A stretch of DNA of 64,000 bases from Orientallactaga sibirica (lineage: Eukaryota > Chordata > Mammalia > Rodentia > Dipodidae). Below are positions 45,065 to 56,140 of the stretch, piece after piece. Positions within the stretch are counted from its first letter, which is position 1; each line of letters starts with the position of its first letter. The translations under genes were made by a program, and so were the position numbers. Under the pieces are notes generated by a model. That model saw nothing but the letters and a program-made list of their open reading frames with translations. It was not told the origin of the DNA and made no database searches. The stretch lies in contig JAEOAD010000001.1 of assembly GCA_036365145.1 (NCBI GenBank), positions 101,281,501 through 101,345,500 on the forward strand. Reading direction: 5' to 3'.

Positions 45065-46044
45065 GGCAGAAAGGAGATACAAAATCATCTGCAAATCTGT
45101 GTCAAGTGTGTATAAAAACATCAACACTGTACTCCAGGAGACTTACCACAGCTTTAATAACATCTTAAGCATTTGCTCACCCAAGTCATAGAAAATTTAA
45201 AAACTAGGAGCCCTTCAAATTAGATACTGTAATTAAATAAGAGTCATGTTTGCCCCAAGGCATTTCATCTATTATAGAACTGCAGAAAATAAGATGGGCA
45301 TGGATTGTGTAACAAATCACCAGTTCCATTTCTGAAAGGCAGGTAGAACATTCTAGAACCTAGAGCTGTTAAGGGTTTGGGTACATAAACCTAGGAAGAA
45401 GTGAATGAACAAATGAAGGGAGACTGAACAGAGACAATGAAAACAATGTGAACAATGCAAAGTTATCCATTACTTCATCACTGCATCCAGGAGCTGCTTA
45501 TATTCTCCCCAGATCGGCCTCACAAGTGCAGGAGAGCAATATTGGACCAGTTCATCAATGGAAGGGAAAGCAAGTCAGAATGTCGCATCCTTCCTCAACT
45601 GAACATGCATTGCTGCATGAGCACCCTTTTTTCCTTTCACCTTGTGTTGGCAGCAGGCAAGACTTTAAACAGACATGTAGCCTACAGCAGTCTGTGGTCA
45701 TTGTAATTGGTCCACAAAGTATTTTCACAATGCACCATGCAATCTAAGAGCTGTTTCTCTAATCAGAACAGAATCTCTCAGCTTCACCATGGTCTTTGTT
45801 ATCTGATGGCCCCTGTGGGATTTTGTTTGCAAACTGAGTTGAAGTGTGCTGACAGTCATGGAAGCCAGACATGGTCTCTGTCAAGCACTAAGCTGCTGTT
45901 CATCTCTTTGCACATTCCTAGCTTCAACTCACCATTCGTTAAGATTCATCCCCCAGACACATGGGAAGTGTCAATTAAGACAAATAACGGAACAGATATT
46001 TGGTTCTTCTTATAATTCATCATTACTAATACTCCATAGGTGTG
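45065..46044. other. Largely unique stretch with overlapping open frames
   Basis: Frames of 75-102 codons overlap in two plus-strand phases between 45448 and 46073. They have no recognisable domain, no shared splice structure and unremarkable starts. I treat them as chance. Confidence 0.4.
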
Positions 46045-46375
46045 TTATAGTCAGCTCCACGTTGCTTGGATGAACATCCAAATCAGACACAGTTCAGAGG
46101 AGGAAGGGATTTATTTCAAGCTTGCAGATCCAGGGGAAGTTCCATCAAATGGAGCAAGAAGCTGGATCACATTCATACATCCAAGCACAGAGACACCACC
46201 AAACAGCTGGCACCACAAGCAAGCACAGCAAGAGCTTCAGGCAGAGATAAAACCACTCTTCACATCTTTAGGCTAGAAAACAGATCGTTCCTCAAACACA
46301 GTGACACCTCTTCCAGCCAGGCAGCTGGAACTCAAGTTACAAACTTGAATAAAACACTTAAGTCTTTTGGGGACT
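46045..46375 (-). mobile_element. URR1-like hAT element, subfamily 2
   Basis: On + it reads 'tgttatagtcagctccacgt', 'cttgcagatccaggggaagt' and 'cacctcttccagccaggcag', the inverse of the 28089 copy. Confidence 0.65.
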
Positions 46376-46712
46376 ATTGCAGTCAGGTTCACATTGCTGG
46401 CAGAAATCACCCGACCAATAACAGCTTGTGGGGGCGGGGAGAGGTTTATTTTGGCTTACAGGCTCAAGGGGGAAGCTCCATGATGGCAGGGGAAATGATG
46501 GCATGAGTAGAGAGTGGACATCACCCACTGGCCAACATAAAGTGGACCATTGCAACACTGGCAAGGGGAGCTGGCTATAACATCCATAAACCCACCCCAA
46601 CAACACACTGCCTCCAAGAGGCTTTAATTTCCAATTGCCATCAGCTGGGGAACCTAGCATCCAGAACACCTAAGTTTATGGGGGACACCTGAATCAAACC
46701 ACCACAGGGACA
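46376..46712 (-). mobile_element. URR1-like hAT element, subfamily 1
   Basis: 'attgcagtcaggttcacatt', 'gctccatgatggcaggggaa' and 'gggggacacctgaatcaaac' are the inverse of 60955-61315. It starts directly where the previous element ends. The 146-codon plus frame and 103-codon minus frame here are transposon noise. Confidence 0.7.
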
Positions 46713-46730
46713 TACATAAAACTACCACAG

Positions 46731-47021
46731 GGCTGGAAAGATGGCTTAGTGGCTAAGGCACCTGCCTGCTAAGCCTAAGAACGCTGGTTCCAATGTCCAA
46801 TGGTTCCAATCTCCAGGTCCCATTTTTAGCCAGATGCAAAGTGAGGCAAGGGCGCAATGCCGCACTTGCCCACAGGGGGGCACACGCATCTGGATTTCGT
46901 TCACAGCAGCTGAGAGACTGCTGGCGCCCCATCTCTGTCTCCCTCTCCCTCTCTATATCTCTCTGTCTCTGTCTCCAAAAATAAATAAAAAATAATAAAA
47001 TAATAATAATAATAATAATAA
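46731..47021 (+). repeat. DIP-B SINE carrying a 16-bp box-B duplication
   Basis: The box-B-like segment is doubled ('tggttccaatgtccaa' 46785-46800, then 'tggttccaatctccag' 46801-46816). The flanking repeat 'ataaactaccacag' type sequence lies on both sides (about 46717-46730 and 47021-47034). The tail is (AAT)n. Confidence 0.95.
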
Positions 47022-47035
47022 TAAACTACCACAGT

Positions 47036-47423
47036 GTGCATGAGATTGGGGTCCAGGGAGATGTAGAGAAGTATACTCTTATAAGAAATTAAGCAAAAGT
47101 CATCTTTAACCCAGGAAAGCTAGACAAAGGTTTAGAGCATCCCAAACTGAACATCAAGGAAGACAAAGGCCCTAAAGTCATGGTTTACAGCAAGTACAAA
47201 CTACAGAATGAGACTTAGTACCAGGATGGGAAGCAAGGTTTGCCTCCATCAGAAGTCTCCACCAGGGTGCTGCTACTCATGCTCATAGGCATGAGGTGGC
47301 ATGAGTGAGAAGTTTGGTGAGTGTTTGACCTGGAAGAGAAGGGCCACCACCAGCTCACATTTCAAATATGTTTCTACTTTCAGTAAGTTGGCAATCTTTC
47401 CATCTTCAGACCTTAAAGTGGGG
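47036..47423. other. Unassigned stretch
   Basis: No recognised element. Confidence 0.3.
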
Positions 47424-48133
47424 TGTTAGTGGGTTAGGAAAGTCCTTGAACTCCCAAGCCCTGGGTTTGCATTTGCAATTAACCAAAGAATTGGGCAAAC
47501 CAAACTGAGAAGGATAATTATTAAATTCTTATATTGATGGGAGGAAAGTGCAGAACCAAGGAAAAGAAAATGAATATACTCACATGGCCTAATAGCCCAC
47601 TTGGTGAGCCTGGAGGGGGGGAGGACATAAAAAAGAGTTAGAGAGAAAAAAAAAAAAACCCAAAAGTACAAAGAGCTCCTGCCATGAGGAGGGCAGAAGG
47701 GGTTAAAGAACCCATGCCCATGTGGGAATAGGGGTTAGGGAGTTCTACCCTCACTGGGCTGAGAGGAGGGAAAACGCACCAGAACGTGGAGGTTCAGGAG
47801 GGGTCAGAGAGCTTGCCCTCCCCTCGTATATATAACCCTCCTGTAGTTAGCATTACGTCCCGGCTCAGGTGAGTCACAGAGACCGCTGTTGTCTGGGCTG
47901 GAGGCTGTTTCAGGTAGAAGCTCCCATGTCGCCAAGTTCTGGGGTCTAAGCTTGACCAATCGCCATGTCCGCATTGGATTTAAATTCTAGGAGAGGAGAC
48001 CTCCCTCCCTGGGAGCGGCTCAGATATGGTAAAAACAAATCTAAGAACTCCTTCAGGCAAGGGATAAGAAGTCAGATCATCCTCTGATCTCTAGCCTTTA
48101 CTTTCAGGGGCCCGTCACCCTCACTGCCTCACA
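47424..48133 (-). mobile_element. Candidate solo LTR with promoter-like core
   Basis: On the minus strand there is a TATA-type box (around 47827-47837, 'ttatatatacgag'). About 125 bases upstream is an inverted CCAAT ('gcgattggtc', near 47956-47965). A GC-richer upstream part holds several CpGs, unusual for this window. On + it starts TGTTAG at 47424 and ends about 'gcctcaca' at 48133, compatible with TG...CA termini. I see no primer-binding site or internal viral sequence and no convincing target-site duplication. A decayed cellular promoter is the alternative. Confidence 0.4.
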
Positions 48134-48960
48134 AAGCTACATGACCACCTCAGTCTCATTTTACATAGCAACTAGTCAATTACTAGGTCTCATCTGGTAA
48201 ACAATATGGAGGGCCATTGGGAAAGAAATAATTCTGGGCTGATGTCTTTCTGCTTACTGGATTTCTATTAAGACCTTATTACCCTGTAATTATTTTTATA
48301 ATGTGTTTTTAAAATTTTATTTCATTCATAGCTTTTATAATATAAAATCTGTGAATAGCATCTCAGCTTCAATCCCTTCTGCATCTTTTCCTAGGTTTCT
48401 AAGAACACCTTATAGTGCATTAATATATTTTTAATGTAATATAGTTCACTTTTTTCCATATAATGCCGTAAAACTTTTCTCATAGAAAACACAGCTCTAT
48501 ATTCATGAATAATTCTCTGTGATATAATTAATATTATATTAAGATTAGCATAATATTCATATAAATTGACAATATTCATTTTATACTAATAAAACATTAA
48601 ATTGTATTTACCTAAGATAAGTTACTTAAAATAGAATACAATAATGCACATTTAACTTATTTGCAACTGTAGTATTTTCAAAGGACTTTTTACTTCTTTA
48701 TAATTATTTCTTTAGAATAATTCCACACAGATTACTGAACTAGTGATTCTGCATATAAAACAAGACTTAAGTTTGTAAAGAATTCCTTCTTCAAAAGATT
48801 TAGATTTCATTACTCAAATTTTTAGGCAAAGTGAACAAAACAAATCAGTTTATCCACTCTATGAGCAGTAAAACAGCTTTTAAGAATAAGTGGCTTACCC
48901 AAGGTGAACTGCAACACGGCCTAAAATACAGGCTTTCTAGTTCTTAGATTTTTCTCTTAA
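48134..48960. other. AT-rich stretch with a possible MIR
   Basis: Around 48840-48925 ('gcagtaaaacagcttttaag', 'aagtggcttacccaaggtga') may be an inverted MIR. The remainder is unassigned. Confidence 0.35.
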
Positions 48961-48973
48961 AAAAAGAGACAAT

Positions 48974-49123
48974 AGGGGCTGGAGACATAGATTAGTGGCT
49001 AAGGCATTTGCCTGCAAAGCCAAATGACCCTGGTTCGATTCTCCAGAACCCATGAAAGCCAGATGCACAAGGGGGTGCATGCATCTGGAGTTCGTTTGCA
49101 GTGGCTGGATGTCCTGGATTCCC

Positions 49124-49165
<42 letters not shown>

Positions 49166-49199
49166 CTTTCTCTTAAATAAATAAATAAAATATATTTTT
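48974..49199 (+). repeat. DIP-A SINE with target-site duplication
   Basis: The short repeat 'aaagagacaata' is on both sides, at about 48963-48974 and 49201-49212. The (CT)n block is long (about 49129-49160). Confidence 0.92.
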
Positions 49200-49322
49200 T
49201 AAAGAGACAATAAAAAAATAAATAATTGAATAAAATAAATAAATAAATAGGAATTTTGTTTGGCTGTTTTGATATTTTGATGTCCTCCCATAGACTCAGG
49301 TATTATTAAAATTGAGTTTGCA

Positions 49323-49479
49323 AGCCGGGCGTGATGACGCACGCCTTTAATCCCAGCACTCGGGAGGCAGAGGTAGGAGGATCGCCGTGAGTTCGAGGCC
49401 ACCCTGAGACTACATAGTGAATTCCAGGTCAGCCTGAGCTAGAGTGAGACCCTACCTTGAAAAACCAAAAAAAAAAAAA
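49323..49479 (+). repeat. B1 SINE, close to consensus, with perfect target-site duplication
   Basis: 'aaaattgagtttgca' flanks it (49308-49322 and 49480-49494). The body keeps intact CpGs such as 'ggatcgccgtgagttcgagg', so it is probably the youngest B1 here. Confidence 0.97.
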
Positions 49480-49499
49480 AAAATTGAGTTTGCAGCTTC

Positions 49500-49805
49500 T
49501 GCCTCAGCAGGCAGACTCCTGCTGGGGTAGGGGGCATGTCACTGGGGGTAGATGGATCTGAATTCCAGCTTAAGGTTTACAGAGTGAGTTCTACAGGGGT
49601 CCCTATAGTTTGGTGCTTGTTTGAGGTGATGGCTGGCTGGTGGTGACATTTTCTCTCTGAGTGAATCTGTGGAAGGGGTCCAACTTCTTGTGTGATCAAT
49701 GCAAGTTCCCCTGGATCTGTAAACTTTGAATAAATCCCTTCCTCCCATAAACCATGTCTGGTTTGGAGGCTCATCTCAGCAGCCTGGAGCTGACTGAATA
49801 TGACA
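49500..49805 (+). mobile_element. URR1-like hAT element, subfamily 2, 5'-truncated
   Basis: It keeps 'gtcactgggggtagatgga', 'cccctggatctgtaaacttt' and 'ggaggctcatctcagcagcc'. The B1 at 49323 lies just upstream. Confidence 0.6.
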
Positions 49806-50285
49806 GCTGTGTTTTATGTTTTGATTGACATTATAATTTCCCAAATTAATACTTTCCAATTTTGTTAAATTTTAGAGGAAGGATGTTAGCAAGATATAAC
49901 ACATTTAATTTAGTGATATTTCAATAGTAAAATGCATTGTAAAATGATAAGATTTATGATAAAAACTGAGGAGAATATTCCAGGCATTATGCTAAGTCAT
50001 TTACATCATTGGTGTACTGCCATCAGAGAGTTGAGCCTACCATCTCCCCCACGGGAAATTGCAGACATGGGAATGAACATTTACACCATGAAATCCTGTA
50101 AAAACTAACCTTACAACCCACCAGCTGGTAGTTAAACATTGACTGACATATCACAGGAGATGTATTCTTTCATTTAATGAGTACATAAAATAAGCTTTTG
50201 TTTCTTTCACAATAATTATCTCCATCCACAGGTCAAAATACTAAAGTCCAAAGAAGTTAAATGATTCTAGTATTAGAGAGCTATA
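49806..50285. other. Unassigned stretch with a possible MIR
   Basis: Around 50190-50270 'tctccatccacaggtcaaaa' may be an inverted MIR. Confidence 0.3.
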
Positions 50286-50289
50286 AACC

Positions 50290-50406
50290 AATAATGGTGA
50301 CTCACACCTACTAATCCCAGCATCCCAGAGGGTAAGGAATGAGTATCACTATGAGTTCAAGGCAGCCTGGACTACTAGAATAAGACTCTGCCTCAAAGAC
50401 AAAAAC

Positions 50407-50439
<33 letters not shown>

Positions 50440-50445
50440 GTCACC
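50290..50445 (+). repeat. Old B1 SINE with (AAT)n tail
   Basis: 'acacctactaatcccagcat' and 'atgagttcaaggcagcctgg' survive. The tail is about 12 AAT units. Confidence 0.65.
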
Positions 50446-50682
50446 ATGAATAGACAGCTATGATATCACAGATATGGAATCCACGAAGGCTTCTGATGCC
50501 AAAAATTAATATCCACCACACTATTGTTTCCTCTTGATCCAGAGCAATGCAGGTGACTTTGGAATACTCAGGGATTAATGAGGACACATTTTTGAGTTTC
50601 AGATTTTTATCCTCTTGCCTCTACCTCACCACCACCAACTTCAAGTGGATGGTAAGGTTCAACATTGAAATTATCTTCCATT

Positions 50683-50815
50683 AGGCAGTGTGGCCTTTAT
50701 TTCCAGTTCTTAGGAGACTGGGGCAGGCAAATCTCTATGAGTTTGAGGCCATTCTGGTCTGAACAGCAATTTCTAGGCAAGTTAGGCTATGCAGTGAGAC
50801 CTCAAAAAAAAAAAA
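50683..50815 (+). repeat. Old B1 SINE
   Basis: 'ggcagtgtggcctttatttc' to 'gcagtgagacctc' plus an A-run keep the B1 layout with heavy divergence. Confidence 0.55.
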
Positions 50816-51280
50816 AATTAGTCCATTCTGTTGTATTCACTGGGCCCATGGGGCCTAAATGCTTTCTGTGATGGAACAGATGTTGAGTGTCTTTGACGTA
50901 AGACAGGCAAGAAATGGAAGTGGACATTCAACTTGTTTCAGTAGTAAGTTGTCACATAACTCCACTGGTGTGTCAGATATTGAATAATCATAGTTTCCTT
51001 CCTTTGTATGCATACTTTCCTCTCCACTAACAATAGTGAACTAGTTAATCTTTTCCTCTTAAGTGCCATTGGTGACACATCAGTTATTCAAGACTTTTTT
51101 GTCATAATCATCCTACCATTAATTTCAGATGACTTAAATAACTTATCACTTTTAGAGTATAGAAACATCAAGATGTAAGCCAACAATGGCTGATAGCAAC
51201 TAACAGAAAACAACTTTTAAATGAGGATTCAAAGTGTAAAAGCACTTTTATTAGATTCTTTTCAACTGCAGGCATCATTT
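50816..51280. other. Unassigned stretch
   Basis: No recognised element. Confidence 0.3.
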
Positions 51281-51293
51281 AAAAAGAACACAG

Positions 51294-51512
51294 GGTCCGG
51301 AGGGATGGCTTAGCAGTTAAGGCATTTGCCTGCAAACCAAAGGACCCAGGTTCAATTCCCCAGGACCCACGTTAGCCAGATGCACAAGGGGGCACACATG
51401 TCTGGAGTTCGTTTGCAGTGCCTGGAGGCCCTGGCACACCTATTCTCCCTCTCTGTCTCTGTCTCTTTCTCTCCCTGTTAAACAAGCAATTTTTTAAAAA
51501 AAATTAAAAAAT
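51294..51512 (+). repeat. DIP-A SINE
   Basis: It has 'ggttcaattccccaggaccc' and the body 'gtctggagttcgtttgcag'. The first bases are mutated ('gggtccggagggatggc'). Confidence 0.9.
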
Positions 51513-51531
51513 AGAACATAGCATTTCTTTT

Positions 51532-51672
51532 TATATATTTTTATTCATTTCCTTATTAGAGAGAGAGATTTAGACTAGGCATCTGGTTTACATGGGTTCT
51601 GGGGAATCAAACCTGGGTCTTTGTGCTTTGTCAGCAAGTGCCTTAACAACTAAGCCATCTCTCCATTGCCCA
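51532..51672 (-). repeat. DIP-A SINE with internal deletion
   Basis: The inverted head 'aactaagccatctctccat' and box B remain. Most of the body is gone, joined at 'gatttagactaggcatctgg'. It faces the preceding copy. Confidence 0.8.
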
Positions 51673-51808
51673 GAACACAGTGTTTCTGAGGACTCAGGCA
51701 TTCTTATTGCTCCTTAGTAAACTACAATTTTGGAAAAATGCTTACTAATTACAAATAAATATGACCTCAATTAATCTCTAGGAAATTTATATACTTAAGA
51801 TAATTTGG

Positions 51809-51959
51809 GGGCTGGAGAAATGGCTCAGTGGTTAAGGCACTTGCCTGTGATGCCTACAGACCCTGGTTTGATTCTCCAGCTCACACATAAGCCAGATGCA
51901 TGTGGTGGCACATGCGTCTGGAGTTCGTTTGCAGTGGCTAGAGGCCCTGGTGCACCCAT

Positions 51960-51995
<36 letters not shown>

Positions 51996-52041
51996 CCTGT
52001 CTCTAATAAACAAATAAATAAAAATTTAAAAAATCTTTAAA
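51809..52041 (+). repeat. DIP-A SINE with target-site duplication
   Basis: 'ataatttg' repeats on both sides (about 51800-51807 and 52045-52052). The (CT)n block is uninterrupted for about 14 units. Confidence 0.9.
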
Positions 52042-52059
52042 AAAATAATTTGATTCACC

Positions 52060-52720
52060 AAGAAAGCTGCTCTCTTGCCCATTTCCCCCATTACTCTATG
52101 GTTTCAGCTGGGGCCCTGTTGCAGTGCGATAAGCTGATCCTCCCTTCAGGTTCATCACCCATCTGAAAAAGAGAAGCAAATTCTCCAATGGAGAGAGAAG
52201 TTAGTACCAGATAGATGGAATGACCATAGTTATTTTAGAGAGAACTTTATATGCATAGGTCCTCTTCTAGCCCACATTTGGTGGGAGCTTGATATTGGAG
52301 AATGGGCTCATTTTTTTGTACATGGTTTTGACTTATTTTCCAGTTCCAGCTATACCAGAACAAGGCTGAAGGAGATAAACACAGAGAACATTCAACTCCT
52401 ACTAAGCCAGATATCCAGAGACACAGAGGCTCCCAAGACCTCATCACTGAAGTAAAACTAAAATGAACCCAATGTGGCTCAGGAAATTCACAGAAGAGGG
52501 GGGCGGAAAGAGTATTAGAGCCACAAGTTGGGTCTTTAGGCACAGAGACTTTGCCTCTCCCCCATAATTGTTAGCTACCCCCATAATGCAAGACCCACAT
52601 TCCCCAATGAGGAGGGTCCCTTCAGAGGGGGGAAGTCAGGGAGGAGGCTACCAGAGGCACCAACATGAATGGAAAATTAAAATAAATAAAAAATAAATAA
52701 ATAAAAAATTTTAAAAATAA
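52060..52720 (+). mobile_element. LINE-1 3' UTR and 3' end, sense
   Basis: It contains 'agagccacaagttgggtctt', 'aatgcaagacccacattccc' and 'gaggctaccagaggcaccaa', then an A-rich AAATAAATAAA tail (52675-52720). It serves as the orientation reference for the fragments at 11.3-13.4 kb. Confidence 0.65.
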
Positions 52721-52725
52721 TTTGA

Positions 52726-53012
52726 GGGCTGGAGAGATGGCTTAGCGGTTAAGGTGCCTGCCTGCTAAGCCTAAGAACGCTGGTTCCAATCTCCAGCAGT
52801 TCCAATCTCCAGGTCCCACGTTTATTCAGATGCCAAGTGACACAAGGGCGCAATGCTATACTTGCCCACAAGGGGGCGCACACATCTGGATTTCATTCAC
52901 AGCAGCTGAGAGACTGCTGGCACGCCCATCTCTATCTGTCTCCCTCTCCCTCTCTGTCTGTCTCTCTCTCTCTCTCTGTGTCTCTCTCCAAAAATAAATA
53001 AAATAATAAAAA
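52726..53012 (+). repeat. DIP-B SINE carrying the 16-bp box-B duplication
   Basis: 'tggttccaatctccag' (52781-52796) is followed at once by 'cagttccaatctccag' (52797-52812). It sits directly behind the L1 A tail; 'aataatttga' appears on both sides. Confidence 0.94.
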
Positions 53013-53061
53013 ATAATAATAATTTGAACTTTCTAAATATGACATTACTAAAAAAAGTGTG

Positions 53062-53285
53062 AGGGTTGGAAAGATGGCTTAGTAGTTAAGGCACTTCCTG
53101 GAAAGCCAAAAGACCCAGGTTCAATTCCCCAGTACCACATAAACACAGATGCACAAAGTAGCGCATGTGTCTACAGTTCATTTACAGAGAATGGACACTT
53201 GCCACACCCATTCTCTCTGACTCTCTCTATCTTTCTCTGCTTGTAAGTAAATAAACAAAATTTAAAAATAAAATATTTTTAAAGA
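53062..53285 (+). repeat. DIP-A SINE, diverged
   Basis: The head 'gggttggaaagatggcttag' and box B 'ggttcaattcccc' are clear. The body has several changes. Confidence 0.87.
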
Positions 53286-53562
53286 GGTCTAATTTTTAAA
53301 GTGTGTGTATAGTTAATCTTGAGAGTACAATTCTCGGAGAGATATTGTAGTGATTCAAGGTCATAAGACATTGAAGAAAAGAGGCTTTCTGATAAGTCTA
53401 TCATTTTCTATTATTTCAGTGCTATACTATGTTTCAGGATACAAGTACCCTGTTTGAGGTACAAAAAAATGGGCATTCAAACTCCAAAGCAATAATAATT
53501 ATATTTAGGAAAACAGGTATACTTGGTTACTTTCTACTCACATCCATTGACTCCAAGAACAT

Positions 53563-53678
53563 AAGAGAATAGCCTTTCTCTGAAATAGTTTGTATTAGTC
53601 AGGGTTCTCTAGAGGAACAGAAGAGAATAGCCTTTCTCTGAAATAGTTTGTATTACTCAGGGTTCTCTAGAGGAACAG
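53563..53678 (+). repeat. 58-bp tandem duplication across a transposon end
   Basis: 'aagagaatagcctttctctg' begins both units. Each unit ends in 'cagggttctctagaggaaca'. The two units differ at one position (attagtc versus attactc). Confidence 0.95.
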
Positions 53679-54095
53679 AACCTATAGAATGAATTGTATT
53701 AAAGGGGAATTTATTGGATTAGCTTACAACAGTCCAACAATAGCAGTTTCCAGGCCCAAGAGTCAAGGAACTCAGTAGCTGCTCAGTCCACAAAGCTGGA
53801 TGCTTCAGCAGTCCCCATCCAGCACTGAAGGCCTGGAGGCTTCCTGGAGAGACGCTGGTCTCCAGTCCATGCTGGTCTTCAGTCCACACTGGAAAGCAGC
53901 AAGCAGCACTGGCAGCCAGGTGGGAAGAGAGGATACTTTTCTTCCCAGAGCTTCCTTAGATAAAGCTCCCCTCTGAGAGGGGCCGCCCCTCTGGGAGAAG
54001 GGCTCACCCTGGGGGAAGGAGACCTCCTTTAGTTAATCCTTCCTAGAAGCAACCTCAGAGACACACTCAAGAGGACAAATCCTCAACAATCTCTG
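53597..54095 (+). mobile_element. RCHARR1-like hAT-Charlie element
   Basis: After the doubled end it continues with 'cctatagaatgaattgtatt', 'agtccaacaatagcagtttc', 'tagctgctcagtccacaaag' and 'ccttcctagaagcaacctca', an order I associate with rodent RCHARR1. It is non-coding. The CpG-bearing 'gaggggccgcccctctgg' near 53980 is a short inverted repeat within it. Confidence 0.6.
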
Positions 54096-54166
54096 AGAAA
54101 ATATTTTTAGATGTGAATTTATTTATTATATCATTGTGATAATTTGGAGTCAAAATATAGTCCTGG

Positions 54167-54394
54167 GCTGAAGAGATGGCTTGGCAGTTAAGGCGCCTAC
54201 CTGCCAAGCCTAAGAACACCATTTTCAATCTCCAGGCCCCACATTTAGCCAGAAGCAAAATGTGATGCAAGGGCACAATGCCGCACTTGCCCACAAGGGG
54301 GCACACGCATCTGGAATTCTTTCACAGCAGCTGGGAGGCCACTAGCGCACCAATTCTCTCTCTCTCTGTCTCTCTCAAATATAAATAAATAAAT
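54167..54394 (+). repeat. DIP-B SINE with target-site duplication
   Basis: 'atatagtcct' precedes it and 'atatatagtcctacc' follows it. It lacks the box-B duplication. Confidence 0.92.
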
Positions 54395-54594
54395 ATATAG
54401 TCCTACCTTGATTTAGGATTTCTATATACAGTCACACAAAAGTCTATTTATTTCTATCTACAGTCACACAAAAACAGTATAAAGAATGAATGATTAGGTG
54501 ATTTCAATGTCCATGAGAGCACATTTGTAAAGTCGTCAGACTCTGGAATTCCTTCATCTAATCCCTGCTACAGATTTTCTTTTAAAAACTTATT

Positions 54595-54826
54595 GAAGAG
54601 ATGGCTTAGCAGTTAAGCAATTCCCTGAGAAGCCTAAGGACCCCGGTTCAAGGCTCAATTCCCCAGGACCCACATAAGCCAGATGCACAAGGGGACACAT
54701 GCATCTGGAGTTCATTTACAGTAACTGGAGGCCCTGGTGCATCCATTCTCTATCTATCTGCCTGTTTCTCTCACTCTGTCTATCTGTTGCTCTCAAATAA
54801 ATAAATAAAAATAAACAAAAAAATTT
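54595..54826 (+). repeat. DIP-A SINE with target-site duplication
   Basis: 'tttaaaaacttattga' occurs on both sides. The first bases of the head are missing. The box-B region has an 8-10 base expansion ('ggttcaaggctcaattcccc'). Confidence 0.9.
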
Positions 54827-54839
54827 AAAAACTTATTGA

Positions 54840-55000
54840 GAACTTTAAAATATGAATATATTGAAAATTGGTCATAGTCCCACTGGGTTATACTTTTATG
54901 CCCTATGTCCACTGAGGGCACTCCCTCCTCAGTGGAGTTACCAGCAATTACTGTGGGGTCATGAATGCCCCAGTCAATAAAAATTCAGGTAAATACTTTT
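54840..55000 (+). mobile_element. LINE-1 3' UTR fragment, sense
   Basis: 'ttggtcatagtcccactggg' and 'tactgtggggtcatgaatgc' then 'cccagtcaataaa' parallel 42285-42440. Confidence 0.5.
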
Positions 55001-55196
55001 CCCTAAGTACTTCAGTAAACAATCGCTTGAAATATAGCTCAGATTTCCCACTAAGCTTGATATTTAGTCCCTAGTTGGTCAATATTGTGAAAACCTTAAA
55101 ATTCTCCAAATACACTTCACAACTACATCCACTGTGTCTGCTGCCTTCTTGTTTTGTTGGGTGGGTTTGTTTGTTGTTTCTCTGTCTATCTGCTTG

Positions 55197-55310
55197 TGTA
55201 TTTAGAGGAGGTCTTTCTTTGTAGCTCAGGCCAGTCTTGTATTTTTGATCCTTCTGCCTCATCTTTCTAAATAGCTAGAACTACACGTGAGTACCATCCT
55301 GCTCAAGTTA
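55197..55310 (-). repeat. Old B1-related SINE
   Basis: 'tctttctttgtagctcaggc' and 'ccttctgcctcatctttcta' retain the inverted B1 order only loosely. Confidence 0.4.
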
Positions 55311-56124
55311 ACACATCTTTCCCTTATGGAGAAAGGAATAGTAAAAGTTACTGGAAGATTTATTTTATGTAGGCTTTTGGGAGATAGTTGGTGAGAGCAA
55401 TGTGTTCCGCCTTGTTTAGTGGTCATGCTGATTTATTTAATGGAAGAGAGGAAACAATCAAATGTATGAAATAGGTATTTCAAGAACTATTGTGTTCTGT
55501 AAAGTTGGATAATAGCAGCCAATATAGGAAGCACTGTCCTCTGAAAATGAGACAGAAAATGTGTATGCATCATCAAGATACTGTGGATAAAATGCACAAT
55601 ATGAGTGCAAACTCGGGCATAATTCCTAAATTCAGAGCACCAAGAGCAATATAAACAAATGAAACTCGGGTCTGGTTTAGAATCAGCTGAACCTGTCTTA
55701 GTGATTCCTCTAGTTCTAAAAAATATTAGTGCACTATAAAATACCACATGTTTACAAAGGAAATACAAACTAATTGAATCCTGTGTACAGAAGAGCAAAA
55801 TCTTCGTTCACTCACTTGAAGAAATATCTGAAAGAATTTTTAAAGGAATCCTGATGTAGAAAATGAAAGGGGGCGTTGAACTTGGTTTGCACTGAGATTT
55901 ATGTTAGGAAGAATTGGGGATAGCACAGACTGGCTGTATCTCTCATAAATTTTGCTCATAACTAGTATCAGTTTAACTAAATGTCTTTCAATCCACAATG
56001 TTCTACATGTAGCCTAGCACCACTTAAGCAAAGAGAAAGTCCCAGATGGAGTTACCTTTAAAATATGAAGACACATTATGGGGGTAACCAAGTGGGGCAA
56101 TTTGTTTTCTCATAACTCAATGTT
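55311..56124. other. Unassigned stretch
   Basis: A 103-codon minus frame (55487-55798) has no recognisable domain. No transposon was recognised. Confidence 0.35.
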
Positions 56125-56140
56125 AAGAATGCCTGGACTT

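Noticed and set aside
46066..46506. 146-codon plus-strand frame
   Set aside because: It spans two inverted URR1-like transposon fossils.
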